Shown here piece after piece: positions 35,480 to 43,597 of a stretch of DNA of 64,000 nt. The notes beneath the pieces were generated by a model, which was not told where the DNA came from, did no database searches, and saw nothing but the letters and a program-made list of their open reading frames with translations. The stretch covers positions 129,176 to 193,175 of the forward strand of contig CAVTPF010000002.1 in NCBI GenBank assembly GCA_963736525.1. The letters run 5' to 3'. Numbering within the stretch: position 1 is the stretch's first letter; every line of letters starts with the position of its first letter. Made by a program: the position numbers and the translations under genes. This DNA comes from Bog-473 sp963736525. Lineage in GTDB: Bacteria; Actinomycetota; Acidimicrobiia; Acidimicrobiales; RAAP-2.

Positions 35480-35878
35480 ATGCCGGACCAGATTGACGAC
35501 CGGAGCGGGGCCGGGTCGGACGAGGTGCTCAACGCGCTCGACGAGCTGGAGTCCGTGCTGCGAGAGAACGCCGAGAGCGAGCGGCTCCTCTCCCAGCGCA
35601 TCGCCGAGGTCCGACTGGCTCGGCAGAACGGGCGGGAGTGGAAGGCCATCCTCGGGGATGAGGACGAGCCGGGCACCGTCCAGCTCGTGAGCACGATCCT
35701 GCGGCGCCAGTCCGAGGCCAGCGGCTACCTGCGCCGGTCATTGGTGGTGGCGCTGCGAGCGGAGGGTCAGAGCATCCCGAGCATCGCCCATCTCTTCGGT
35801 GTGACCCACCAGCGGGTGTCGAACCTGTTGCGCCGGGTCGCCCAGGGCAACGCCGCCGCCAACAACGACGGCGTCTAG
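35480..35878 (+). CDS. Small helix-turn-helix protein
   Basis: 132 residues (ATG at 35480 with GAGGAG upstream; an ATG at 35414 is also possible). The first half is helical and charged (DEVLNALDELESVLRENAESERLLSQRIAEV); the C-terminus holds a clear HTH, SIPSIAHLFGVTHQRVSNLLRR, like region-4-type or phage-type helices. Probably a DNA-binding regulator with no known family name. It lies between the thiolase operon and convergent ipdC. Nothing links it experimentally to the palindromic operators. Confidence 0.68.
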   Translation: MPDQIDDRSGAGSDEVLNALDELESVLRENAESERLLSQRIAEVRLARQNGREWKAILGDEDEPGTVQLVSTILRRQSEASGYLRRSLVVALRAEGQSIPSIAHLFGVTHQRVSNLLRRVAQGNAAANNDGV

Positions 35879-36894
35879 GCGCTCCACCCCCGCAGCACCC
35901 CGTCTGCTTCGGCCATGACGGCGCCGACGATGTCGGCCACCGTCGGGATGGAGTCGATGACGCCCACGACCTGACCGGTCGGCAGCACACCGACGTCCGT
36001 GCGGCCTTCGACCAACGCGGCCTTCGTCATGACGGGCGCGTTGGCTGCCATGACGACCTGGGCCCAGGTGAGCTCGTTGCCCTCTTTCATCGCGCGGCCC
36101 TCGCGCAGCAGCGCCGTGACGCTGGTCCCCGTCTCCTTGCGGAATTGATAGGCGCTGCGCAGGGCGCGGGGCAGCGCGCGCAGCCATGACTGGGAGTCGA
36201 GGTGCTCGACGAGCTCGGTGCGCACCACGCGCTGGGGGGCGCCGTCGACTTTGGTGGTCACCACGGTGCCGGTGACCGGCGTACCGAGGTAGAGGGACTT
36301 GACGGCGTCGGGCACGCGGCTCTCGGCCGAGAGCAGGAACCGGGTGCCCATGGCGACGCCGGCCGCGCCGTAGGCCAGGGCCGCCACCAGCCCACGGCCG
36401 CTGAAGAAGCCCCCGGCACCGATGACCAGCACGCGGTCGCCAACCGCGTCGACCACTTGGGGGAGCAGGAGCGTCGTGGGGACGCTGCCCGTGTGGCCGC
36501 CCCCCTCGGCGCCCTGGGCAATGACGGCGTCGACGCCCCATTCGGCCACCTTCTCGGCGTGGCGTCGGGCGCCGACCGTCGGCATCACGAACAAACCCGC
36601 CTCCTTGCAACGGGCCACCAGCGCCGCGTTGGGCGCCTGGGCGAAGCTGGCCACCCGGGCGCCGGTCTCGATCATGAGCTCGATGCGCTCGTGCACGTCG
36701 GCGACGTCGGTGCGCAGGTTCACGCCGAAGGGGGCCGTCGTCCGGGCGCGCACCTCGGCGATGGCCCGGGCGAGCTCCTCGAGCGTCATGGTGGCCGAGG
36801 CCAAGATGCCCAGGGCGCCCGCCTCGCTGGTGGCCGCCACCAGACGCGGGCCGGCGACCCATCCCATGCCCGTCTGCACGAGGGGGAAGCGCAC
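35875..36894 (-). CDS. ipdC: IpdC-like FMN oxidoreductase (nitronate monooxygenase family)
   Basis: Flavin TIM-barrel protein: FPLVQTGMGWVAGPRLVAATSEAGALGILASATMT, GADAVIA-type VDAVIAQGAEGGGHTG and GAGGFFSGRGLVAALAYGAAGVAMGTRFL. In Mycobacterium IpdC reduces a C/D-ring steroid CoA intermediate and is encoded next to echA20-ipdA-ipdB, as here. Upstream in the same frame the DNA still encodes the conserved N-terminal helix LRTELCERIGV, but the first standard start is the GTG at 36894, so the real start may be a non-standard CTG at 36924. Confidence 0.85.
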   Translation of the reverse strand: MRFPLVQTGMGWVAGPRLVAATSEAGALGILASATMTLEELARAIAEVRARTTAPFGVNLRTDVADVHERIELMIETGARVASFAQAPNAALVARCKEAGLFVMPTVGARRHAEKVAEWGVDAVIAQGAEGGGHTGSVPTTLLLPQVVDAVGDRVLVIGAGGFFSGRGLVAALAYGAAGVAMGTRFLLSAESRVPDAVKSLYLGTPVTGTVVTTKVDGAPQRVVRTELVEHLDSQSWLRALPRALRSAYQFRKETGTSVTALLREGRAMKEGNELTWAQVVMAANAPVMTKAALVEGRTDVGVLPTGQVVGVIDSIPTVADIVGAVMAEADGVLRGWSA

Positions 36895-36945
36895 GCCGAT
36901 CCGCTCGCAGAGCTCGGTGCGCAGCGCCGGGTGGAGCGGCGCCGA

Positions 36946-36975
36946 CGGTTGTGACGGCGCCGGTTGTGACGGCGG
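36946..36975. repeat. 15-bp direct duplication before ipdC
   Basis: CGGTTGTGACGGCGC occurs twice in direct tandem between the ipdB stop and the ipdC start region. The duplication may have displaced the original ipdC start signals. Confidence 0.85.
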
Positions 36976-36986
36976 GCCGGCGCCGG

Positions 36987-37676
36987 TCAGCTCCGCACCT
37001 CGCGGTCGCGCAGCGAGCCCGGGTCGAGGACGACGCGCACGAGGTCGAGCTCTTCGGGCGTCGGCAGTCGCGTTTCCTGCACGTCCTCGGGGATCGAGAG
37101 GGCGAAACCGGTGGCGTCGACGATGTCGGCCACGCTCACACCCGGGTGGTGCGACCGCAGGCGCATGGTCCGATCCGGCGTCTCGAAGTCGAATACGCCG
37201 AGGTTGGAGACGACGCGGCGGATGTCGTGGAAGCGCGTGGCACCCGGTCCGGCCGCCGCGGCCCGCGCGTACCCAACCCCGCTGACCACGTCTACCTGCT
37301 CCACGAAGGTGCGCACGCTATGGTCGGGAACCCAGTAGCTCGTGGGGTGGTTGACCGAGTTGCCGGGCGCCCCGCGTACCCCGACGAGCTGCACCTTGGG
37401 CCGGTCGTGGGGGCCGATCGCCGAGATGTTCTGGTTGCCCGTGCGGTCGATCTGGCTCGCCATCATCATGATGTGGCGCCGACCCGACCACACGACGTCG
37501 AACACGCTGCGGTACGGCATGGCCGCCTCGCGCACCAACTCGCCGGGCTTGGTGGCGATGGGGGGCGCGCCGACCATCAGGGCCGCCTCGCCGTCGGTCA
37601 GGACGAGGTCGGGTGCGAACGTCAGCTTGGCCAGCCGGGCGCCGAGCGACGGGATGGTGCCGAACGGGCTGGCCAT
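36987..37676 (-). CDS. ipdB: IpdB, ring-cleaving hydrolase beta subunit, with N-terminal frameshift
   Basis: CoA-transferase-fold subunit. With IpdA it hydrolyses the last steroid ring (COCHEA-CoA step) in Mycobacterium. Core segments: ASPFGTIPSLGARLAKLTFAPDLVLTDGEA, NQNISAIG, GVRGAPGNSVNHPTSYWVPDH and SNLGVFDFETPD. The natural start should be the GTG at 37755, which overlaps the ipdA stop. That frame runs only to a stop at 37681; the conserved segment TRAEFCVAACADAWRGAGEIM is instead in the main frame, behind a TAG. A one-base shift near 37730 thus separates start from body; as written, translation could begin only at Met 37676. Confidence 0.85.
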   Translation of the reverse strand: MASPFGTIPSLGARLAKLTFAPDLVLTDGEAALMVGAPPIATKPGELVREAAMPYRSVFDVVWSGRRHIMMMASQIDRTGNQNISAIGPHDRPKVQLVGVRGAPGNSVNHPTSYWVPDHSVRTFVEQVDVVSGVGYARAAAAGPGATRFHDIRRVVSNLGVFDFETPDRTMRLRSHHPGVSVADIVDATGFALSIPEDVQETRLPTPEELDLVRVVLDPGSLRDREVRS

Positions 37677-37751
37677 GATCTCACCCGCGCCGCGCCAGGC
37701 GTCGGCACAGGCCGCGACGCAGAACTCGGCCCGGGTCTACGCCCTCGTCGG

Positions 37752-38642
37752 TCACCCCCGCCGCTCCTTCATCCGGGCCTGGTACTCGTCCTCGCCGACG
37801 AGCACGTAGCGCTTGGCGAAGGCCTCCCATTCGGCCGGGTCGGCCGCCGCCACGGCGTACTCCTTCTGGAAGGCCTCGTCCCGGCCGTAGTCGGGCGGGT
37901 TGGCGGTGAAGTGGGCGCCACCGCGCGTCTCGGCCACACCATCGGTGAGCATGCGGTGGATGGGCACGGTCGAGAGCGGGTGGGCGTCGTTGGCCAGCGC
38001 GCCGTTCTCGACGATGCGCTCCGTGGTCATGAAGCGGCGCTCGGCGGCACCGAGGAACAGCGGGTCGAAGAAGATGTCGGGGCTCAGCACCTGGCCGTTG
38101 CCGGTGCTGTCGGCCCGGTTGGTGTGGACGATGGCGGCATCGAGGCGGAGGGCCGGCATCGCCACCAGCTCGACGTCGGCGTCCGCCGGGTCGCCCAGGT
38201 ACGGGCTGCCCGTGCCGTAGGGCGAGCGCACCAGGCGCAGGTCCGGGTTGATGCTGAGGACGTCGGAGCCCAGCCCGGCGCGCGTGGGCAGGAAGGGGAC
38301 GCGCCACGCCGCCGCCTGCAGTCCCAGGTAGAACATGCCTTCGTCCACTTCCATGATCTCGACGCGTCCGTGCTGGCGGGCGGCGCGCCAGTGCGGGTCG
38401 AGCGCGATGGAGTCCAAGGTGACGAATCCGCACACGACCTTGCGCACCTTGCCGGTGGCGCAGAGCAGCCCGACGTCCGGGCCGCCGTAGGCGACGACGG
38501 TCAGGTCGGTGAGGTCGGAGCGGCAGATGGCGCGGATCGCCGCCATGGGCTTGCGGCGCGCTCCCCAGCCGCCGATGCCGATCGTCATGCCCGAGCGGAG
38601 CTCGCCGACGATGTCCTCGACGGTGGTGCGCTTGTCGCTCAC
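37752..38642 (-). CDS. ipdA: IpdA, ring-cleaving hydrolase alpha subunit
   Basis: 296 residues of the CoA-transferase superfamily: GMTIGIGGWGARRKPMAAIRAI near the N-terminus, VEIMEVDEGMFYLGLQAA with Glu101 (in the region of the catalytic glutamate reported for mycobacterial IpdA; not aligned here), and HTNRADSTGNGQVL. It works with IpdB to open the remaining ring of cholesterol-derived CoA esters. It overlaps echA20 by 4 bp upstream and the ipdB GTG start downstream, so all are one operon. Confidence 0.92.
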   Translation of the reverse strand: MSDKRTTVEDIVGELRSGMTIGIGGWGARRKPMAAIRAICRSDLTDLTVVAYGGPDVGLLCATGKVRKVVCGFVTLDSIALDPHWRAARQHGRVEIMEVDEGMFYLGLQAAAWRVPFLPTRAGLGSDVLSINPDLRLVRSPYGTGSPYLGDPADADVELVAMPALRLDAAIVHTNRADSTGNGQVLSPDIFFDPLFLGAAERRFMTTERIVENGALANDAHPLSTVPIHRMLTDGVAETRGGAHFTANPPDYGRDEAFQKEYAVAAADPAEWEAFAKRYVLVGEDEYQARMKERRG

Positions 38643-39397
38643 TTCGAGGTGTCGGCGTCGCGCTTCTCGATGAAGGCGGCCCGCTGCTCGTCGGCCACGC
38701 CGCGCACGTGGAGCTCGTAGGTGAAGCCCTGCTCGAAGCGGTAGCTGCGCTTGACGTCGACCGGATCGATCCCGTTGAGTGACTCCTTGGCCCGCCGGAT
38801 GATGGTCGGGCTCTTGGTGGCGATGTCGGCGGCCAGCTCGAGGGCAGCGGTGCGGAGCCGGTCCGGCGGCACGACGGCGGCGACCGAGCCGTACGCGGCC
38901 AGCTCGGCGGCGGTGATCGGCTTGGCCGTGTAGACCATCTTGCGCATGGCGTGCTGGGGTACCAGCCGGGCCAGGTGGGTGGCCGCCCCCAGCGCGCCGC
39001 GGTCGACCTCGGGCAGCCCGAAGGTCGCGTCCTCGGAGGCGATGACGATGTCGGCGTTGCCGGCGAGGCCGATCCCGCCCCCGAGGCAGAAGCCTTGCAC
39101 GGCGGCGATGACAGGCACCTCGCAGTCGTACACGGCGGCGAAGGCGGCGGCGCAGCCGCGGTTCACTCCCACCAGCGCCTCGTCGCCTTTGGCGTTGATC
39201 TCCTTGATGTCGACGCCGGCACAGAAGCCCCGGCCGGTCGCCCGCAGCACCACGACCCGGTTCTCGGGCACGCGCCCGGCGGCGGTCAGCGCGTCGGCGA
39301 GGGCGAACCAGGTCGCCACGTCGAGGGCGTTGACCGGCGGGTGGTCGATGACCACCTCGGCGATCCCGTCCTGCTCCTGGACCACATCGATGGGCAT
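38639..39397 (-). CDS. echA20: EchA20-like steroid ring hydrolase (crotonase family)
   Basis: 252-residue crotonase-fold enzyme: ATGRGFCAGVDIKEINAKGD for the first oxyanion-hole strand, QGFCLGGGIGLAGNADIVIASEDATFGLPEVDRGALG for the second. In the mycobacterial pathway EchA20 opens ring D of the HIP-CoA intermediate. The order echA20-ipdA-ipdB-ipdC with a divergent SDR matches Rv3550-Rv3553 and Rv3549c, which is strong contextual support. A 13-bp palindrome lies 33 bp upstream. Confidence 0.92.
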   Translation of the reverse strand: MPIDVVQEQDGIAEVVIDHPPVNALDVATWFALADALTAAGRVPENRVVVLRATGRGFCAGVDIKEINAKGDEALVGVNRGCAAAFAAVYDCEVPVIAAVQGFCLGGGIGLAGNADIVIASEDATFGLPEVDRGALGAATHLARLVPQHAMRKMVYTAKPITAAELAAYGSVAAVVPPDRLRTAALELAADIATKSPTIIRRAKESLNGIDPVDVKRSYRFEQGFTYELHVRGVADEQRAAFIEKRDADTSK

Positions 39398-39429
39398 GGG
39401 GTGCCGGGCTCTCCTTGGTCGCGGCCCCC

Positions 39430-39442
39430 TGACGCCGCGTCA
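39430..39442. promoter_or_regulatory. Palindromic operator-like site 4 (TGACGCCGCGTCA)
   Basis: Perfect 5-bp arms followed by GAA, 33 bp upstream of echA20 and 79 bp upstream of the divergent SDR, so it could regulate both units. In Mycobacterium the equivalent genes are under the TetR-type repressor KstR2, whose published site differs from this one. Confidence 0.65.
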
Positions 39443-39520
39443 GAAGGCCGGTCGGAACTTAGGCCAGCACACCGGGCCTGGCCAACACGACCGGCCCGGG
39501 GCTGCCGTAGGGTTTGCCCC

Positions 39521-40279
39521 GTGACGCTGCCGAGCTTCGACTTCAGCGAGCGGGTGGTCGTGGTGACCGGCGGCTCGCGCGGGGTGGGCGCCGGCATCGT
39601 GGCCGCCTTCGTGGACGCCGGCGCGCACGTGGTCGCCTGCGGCCGGCACGAGGCGGAGGTGGACGGCGCGGTGTTCATGACCGCCGACGTGCGCAAGCCG
39701 GCCGACGCGGAACGGGTGATCGCCAAGGCGGTCGAGCACTTCGGCCGGCTCGATGTGCTCGTGAACAACGCCGGAGGCTCGCCCCATGCCATGGCCGCCG
39801 ACGCGTCGCCCCGCTTCGTCGAGGCGGTTGTGGGGCTGAACCTGCTGGCGCCGCTGTGGTGCGCCCAGTCGGCCCACAAGGTGATGGTGGTGCAGGAGGA
39901 CGGGGGGTCCATCGTCAACGTGTCGAGCGTCTCGGGAATGCGCCCGTCCCCGGGCGCTTCGGCCTACGGCGCGGCGAAGGCGGGCCTCATCAACCTCACC
40001 TCGACGCTCGCCGTCGAGTGGGCACCCCTGGTGCGGGTCAATTGCGTCACCGCCGGGCTGCTCGACACGGGCGCCGGCGACGAGTTCTACGGCGGCCCCG
40101 AGGGCAGGGCACGGGTGGCGGCCACGGTCCCCCTGGGCCGGATGGGGACGCCCGAGGACGTCGCCCAGGCCTGTCTGTTCCTGGCCAGCCCGGGCGCCGC
40201 CTACGTGTCGGGGGCCAACCTGCTCTTGCACGGGGGCGGGGAGCCGCCGCCCTTCCTGGGGGCCGCCGCACCGGATTGA
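39521..40279 (+). CDS. SDR oxidoreductase divergent from echA20
   Basis: 252-residue short-chain dehydrogenase: VVVTGGSRGVGAG, NNAGGSPHAMAADASP, catalytic Ser in VNVSSVSG and YGAAKAG as YxxxK. Position and the GGSPH signature match Rv3549c, the SDR divergent from echA20 in the mycobacterial C/D-ring cluster; a role in oxidising a hydroxyl on a ring-derived CoA ester is inferred. GTG start; no upstream ATG in family register. Confidence 0.88.
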   Translation: MTLPSFDFSERVVVVTGGSRGVGAGIVAAFVDAGAHVVACGRHEAEVDGAVFMTADVRKPADAERVIAKAVEHFGRLDVLVNNAGGSPHAMAADASPRFVEAVVGLNLLAPLWCAQSAHKVMVVQEDGGSIVNVSSVSGMRPSPGASAYGAAKAGLINLTSTLAVEWAPLVRVNCVTAGLLDTGAGDEFYGGPEGRARVAATVPLGRMGTPEDVAQACLFLASPGAAYVSGANLLLHGGGEPPPFLGAAAPD

Positions 40280-40340
40280 GATCCCCCGTGACCTGGCCGA
40301 TTGGGGCCGAAAGGCGGAGCAGCTGCTAGACAGAGCCACC

Positions 40341-41513
40341 GTGAAATTGGCGGTCCCCACGGAGACCCGTCCCGGTGAGCGCCGTGTGGCTCTCGTGCCC
40401 GACGTGGTCAAGAAGCTGGTCGGCACGGGCTGGGAGGTCTGCGTGCAGGCCGGCGCCGGCAAGGAGGCCGCGTTCAACGACACGGCGTACTCCGACGCGG
40501 GCGCCAGCGTCGCCGCCGACGCCGCGGCCACCGTCTCGGGCGCGGGGCTGGTGGTCCGGGTGAACCCCCCGAGCGCCCAGGACGTGGCGGCGCTGCCGCA
40601 GGGGGTCGCGCACCTCAGCTTCTTCGGCGTGTCGCAGTCCGAGGAGGCGCTGCGGGCGCTGGCGACCAAGGGTGCCACTGTCTTCAGCTTCGACCTGTTG
40701 CCCCGGATCAGCCGTGCCCAGGGCATGGACGCCCTCAGCTCGCAGGCGACGGTCTCGGGCTACCGCGCCGGCCTGGCGGCGGCGGAACACCTGGCCAAAT
40801 TCTTCCCCATGTTCATGACGGCGGCCGGGACGGTGCCGCCGGCCAAGGTGTTGGTCATGGGGGTGGGCGTTGCCGGGCTCCAGTCCATCGCCACGGCGCG
40901 GCGGCTCGGCGCCGTGGTCAAGGCCTACGACGTGCGGGCGGCTGCCAAGGAGGAGGCGGAGAGCCTCGGTGCCACCTTCGTCGACACCGGCGTCTCGGCG
41001 GAGGGGACGGGCGGGTACGCGCGTGAGCTCACGCCCGAGGAGCTCGACCGCCAGCGCGCCGCGTTGGCCGAGGAGGTCGGGCGTTCCGACGTCGTCATCA
41101 CCACGGCGGCCGTGCCGGGGCGCAAGGCCCCTGTGCTGCTCACCACGTCCATGGTCGAGGGCATGGCCGAGGGCGCGGTGGTGGTGGACATGGCGGCGGA
41201 CCAGGGCGGCAACTGCGAGCTGACGCGGGCGGGCGACATCGTGGAGCACCGGGGCGTGCACATCGTGGGCATGGCTAACCCGCCGGCGGGCATGCCGACG
41301 CACGCCAGCTTCCTGTTCGCGCGCAATGTGGCGAACGTGCTCGGGCTCATGGGCCCCGAGGGCGCGCTCACCCCCGACTGGGACGACGAGATCGTGGCCG
41401 GGATGTGCGTGCTGCGCGAGGGCAGGGCCATGGCGCCGGCGGCGGTCGAGCTGCTCGGCGGGACGGGTGGAGCCGGGACGGGTGGAGCCGGGACGGGAGG
41501 AACGCCGTCGTGA
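40341..41513 (+). CDS. pntAA: NAD(P) transhydrogenase subunit alpha part 1 (PntAA)
   Basis: 390 residues, the NAD(H)-binding domain I of proton-translocating transhydrogenase. N-terminus KLAVPTETRPGERRVALVPDVV, RISRAQGMDALSSQATVSGYRA, VMGVGVAGLQSIATARRLGA for NAD and NPPAGMPTHASFLFARN near the end. The enzyme couples hydride transfer NADH to NADP with proton entry, supplying NADPH. The final residues are Gly-Thr/Gly-Ala repeats from a 15-bp expansion. The stop overlaps the GTG of the next gene. The first codon is GTG. Confidence 0.95.
   Translation: MKLAVPTETRPGERRVALVPDVVKKLVGTGWEVCVQAGAGKEAAFNDTAYSDAGASVAADAAATVSGAGLVVRVNPPSAQDVAALPQGVAHLSFFGVSQSEEALRALATKGATVFSFDLLPRISRAQGMDALSSQATVSGYRAGLAAAEHLAKFFPMFMTAAGTVPPAKVLVMGVGVAGLQSIATARRLGAVVKAYDVRAAAKEEAESLGATFVDTGVSAEGTGGYARELTPEELDRQRAALAEEVGRSDVVITTAAVPGRKAPVLLTTSMVEGMAEGAVVVDMAADQGGNCELTRAGDIVEHRGVHIVGMANPPAGMPTHASFLFARNVANVLGLMGPEGALTPDWDDEIVAGMCVLREGRAMAPAAVELLGGTGGAGTGGAGTGGTPS
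41460..41501. repeat. 15-bp tandem repeat, ~3 copies, at the end of pntAA
   Basis: GGGACGGGTGGAGCC repeated twice exactly plus a partial third copy; it encodes Gly-Thr-Gly-Gly-Ala units at the C-terminus of PntAA, after the folded domain. Confidence 0.95.
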
Positions 41514-41911
41514 TCGCGTTCATGTTGCAGTCAGCCCCCGCGTCGGCGGGCGGGTCCACGACGGGCATCGTCGCCTACCTGACCATCTTCGTGCTGGCGG
41601 CCTTCGTGGGCATCGAGGTGGTCTCGAAGGTGCCGAGCATCCTGCACACGCCGTTGATGTCGGGGTCGAACGCCATACACGGCATCGTGCTGGTCGGTGC
41701 CCTGACGATCATGGGCGAGGCACACGGCACGGCTGAGGTCGCTCTCGGCTTCCTTGCCGTCTTCCTGGCCACGCTGAACGTGGTGGGCGGCTTCGTCGTG
41801 ACCGACCGCATGCTCGAGATGTTCAAGGCCAGGCCGGGCGACCGGGCCAAGGAGCAGGCCGCCAAGGCCGAGGACGCCGGCCCGGCCGAGCCGCCCGGGG
41901 GCGCCGCCTGA
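41510..41911 (+). CDS. pntAB: NAD(P) transhydrogenase subunit alpha part 2 (PntAB)
   Basis: 133-residue membrane subunit: hydrophobic segments IVAYLTIFVLAAFVGIEVVSKV, HGIVLVGALTIMG and VALGFLAVFLATLNVVGGFVVTDRMLEMF, ending in a charged tail. LHTPLMSGSNAIHGIV is characteristic of PntAB. Starts with GTG overlapping the pntAA stop; stop overlaps the pntB ATG, so the three genes are fully coupled. The split-alpha arrangement is usual in actinobacteria. Confidence 0.94.
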   Translation: MIAFMLQSAPASAGGSTTGIVAYLTIFVLAAFVGIEVVSKVPSILHTPLMSGSNAIHGIVLVGALTIMGEAHGTAEVALGFLAVFLATLNVVGGFVVTDRMLEMFKARPGDRAKEQAAKAEDAGPAEPPGGAA

Positions 41912-43329
41912 TGCTGGCCGTCTCCTTCACCCTGGCCACCGCGCGCGACCTGGCATACCTGATCGCGATCGCCGGCTTCATCTTCGCCCTCAAGGGCCTG
42001 AGCTCTCCCCGCCACGCCCGGCAGGGCAACCTGGTCGGGGCGGCGGCGGCCATCCTCGCCATCGCCATGACCTTCACCCTGCCGACGCTGCGCCACTCGG
42101 GAAAGAACCTGGTGCTGGCGATCATCGCCATGGTGCTGGGCGCGGCCATCGCGGTGCCGGTGGCCCGCTTCGTGAAGATGACCGCGATGCCCCAGCTCGT
42201 GGCCATCTTCAACGGCGTGGGCGGCGGCGCGGCGGCGTTGATCTCCATCGTCGAGCTGCTCCACCTGCACTCGCTCGGCCTGCAGCCCGCCGTCTACGTC
42301 ACGGCCGAGGTCCTGCTGGGCGTGCTGATCGGATCGGTGTCGTTCGCGGGGAGCGCCATCGCGTTCATCAAGCTGCAGGAGCTCATCACGGGCCGGCCCA
42401 TCACCTACCCCGGCCAGCAGGTGATCAACGCGCTGGTCGGTGTGGCCATCGCCGTCATGATCGTGCTGGCGCTGGTGACCGGCAACATCGTCTTCGTCTG
42501 GATCATCCTCGGGCTCTCGCTCGTGCTCGGTGTGATCTTCGTGCTGCCCATCGGCGGTGCCGACGTACCCGTCCTCATTTCGTTGCTCAACTCGTTCACC
42601 GGACTCGCCGTGGCGGCGTCCGGCTTCGTGCTGGACAACGCGTTGCTGATCGTGGCGGGCACCCTGGTGGGCGCCTCCGGCATGATCCTGACCCGTCTCA
42701 TGAGCGCGGCCATGGGCCGCTCGTTGCCCAACATCCTCTTCAGCGCGTTCGGCGCGGTGATCACGGCGACCGGGGGCGAGGAGGGCGACGCGTCCCGATC
42801 GGTGCGGACCGGGACGCCCGAGGACGTCGGTGTGCTGCTGGCCTATGCGCGCAAGGTCGTCATCGTCCCGGGCTATGGCCTGGCCGTCGCCCAGGCGCAG
42901 CACGTGGCGCGTGAACTGGCCGATTCGCTGAAGGCGCGCGGCGTCGAGGTGTTCTTCGCCATCCACCCGGTGGCGGGCCGCATGCCGGGGCACATGAACG
43001 TGCTCCTGGCGGAGGCCAACGTGCCCTACGACGATCTGAAGGAGATGGACGAGGCCAACACAGAGATGGACACGGCCGACGTCGCGCTGGTTGTCGGGGC
43101 CAACGACACCGTGAACCCGGCGGCCAAGTCGACGCCGGGCAGCCCCATTTACGGGATGCCGATCATCAACGCCGACGCGGCGGAGCACGTCATCTTCCTC
43201 AAGCGCTCCATGCGCCCCGGCTTCGCCGGCATCGACAACGACCTGTTGTACGACCCCAAGACGACCATGCTCTTCGGGGACGCCAAGGACACCCTGCAGA
43301 AGCTGGTGTCGGCGGTGGCCGACGCCTGA
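41911..43329 (+). CDS. pntB: NAD(P) transhydrogenase subunit beta (PntB)
   Basis: 472 residues. About eight membrane helices (residues 10-280) including FNGVGGGAAALISIVELL and GGADVPVLISLLNSFTGLAVAASGF, then the NADP(H)-binding domain III with VVIVPGYGLAVAQAQHVARELAD, HPVAGRMPGHMNVLLAEANVPYD and NDTVNPAA. All landmarks are intact. Last gene of the pnt operon; the inverted repeat at 43386 follows. Confidence 0.96.
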   Translation: MLAVSFTLATARDLAYLIAIAGFIFALKGLSSPRHARQGNLVGAAAAILAIAMTFTLPTLRHSGKNLVLAIIAMVLGAAIAVPVARFVKMTAMPQLVAIFNGVGGGAAALISIVELLHLHSLGLQPAVYVTAEVLLGVLIGSVSFAGSAIAFIKLQELITGRPITYPGQQVINALVGVAIAVMIVLALVTGNIVFVWIILGLSLVLGVIFVLPIGGADVPVLISLLNSFTGLAVAASGFVLDNALLIVAGTLVGASGMILTRLMSAAMGRSLPNILFSAFGAVITATGGEEGDASRSVRTGTPEDVGVLLAYARKVVIVPGYGLAVAQAQHVARELADSLKARGVEVFFAIHPVAGRMPGHMNVLLAEANVPYDDLKEMDEANTEMDTADVALVVGANDTVNPAAKSTPGSPIYGMPIINADAAEHVIFLKRSMRPGFAGIDNDLLYDPKTTMLFGDAKDTLQKLVSAVADA

Positions 43330-43385
43330 GGGTCTCCCGGGCGCCGGATCCGCCCGGATTAGCCCGGATTAGCCCGCCGGGGATG

Positions 43386-43427
43386 TTTTCCCGAACTCTA
43401 AGCAGTTCTGTTTAGAGTTCCGGAAAA
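43386..43427. repeat. Dispersed inverted repeat, copy 2
   Basis: TTTTCCCGAACTCTAA (43386-43401) and TTTAGAGTTCCGGAAAA (43411-43427) form a near-perfect palindrome with a 9-bp loop. It matches the element at 11138-11178 in arms and in G/C-rich flanks. It lies between pntB and a membrane protein gene, 171 bp upstream of the latter; it could be an operator, a terminator-like hairpin for pnt, or a repeat element. Confidence 0.75.
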
Positions 43428-43487
43428 AGGCCGGCCGGGGGACTCCCGCCGCCCGGGCCGCTGCGATCACGCCACGGCCAAGCGCTG

Positions 43488-43572
43488 ACGGCCGCCCCGA
43501 TAGGGCCATCCGCCGACGGCCGCCCTGATACGGGCCATCCGCCGATGGCCGCCCTGACACGGCCATCCGCCG
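43488..43572. repeat. 28-29 bp tandem repeat, 3 copies
   Basis: Three copies of a unit starting ACGGCCGCCC and ending GGCCATCCGCCG fill the spacer upstream of the DoxX-like membrane protein gene. There is no CRISPR-type spacer pattern and no coding signal in it. Confidence 0.9.
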
Positions 43573-43597
43573 GCATCCCGGTAGCGTAAGACAGGGC

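Noticed and set aside
43488..43572. Possible CRISPR array
   Set aside because: Three 28-29 bp repeats follow one another without spacers, and no cas genes are present.
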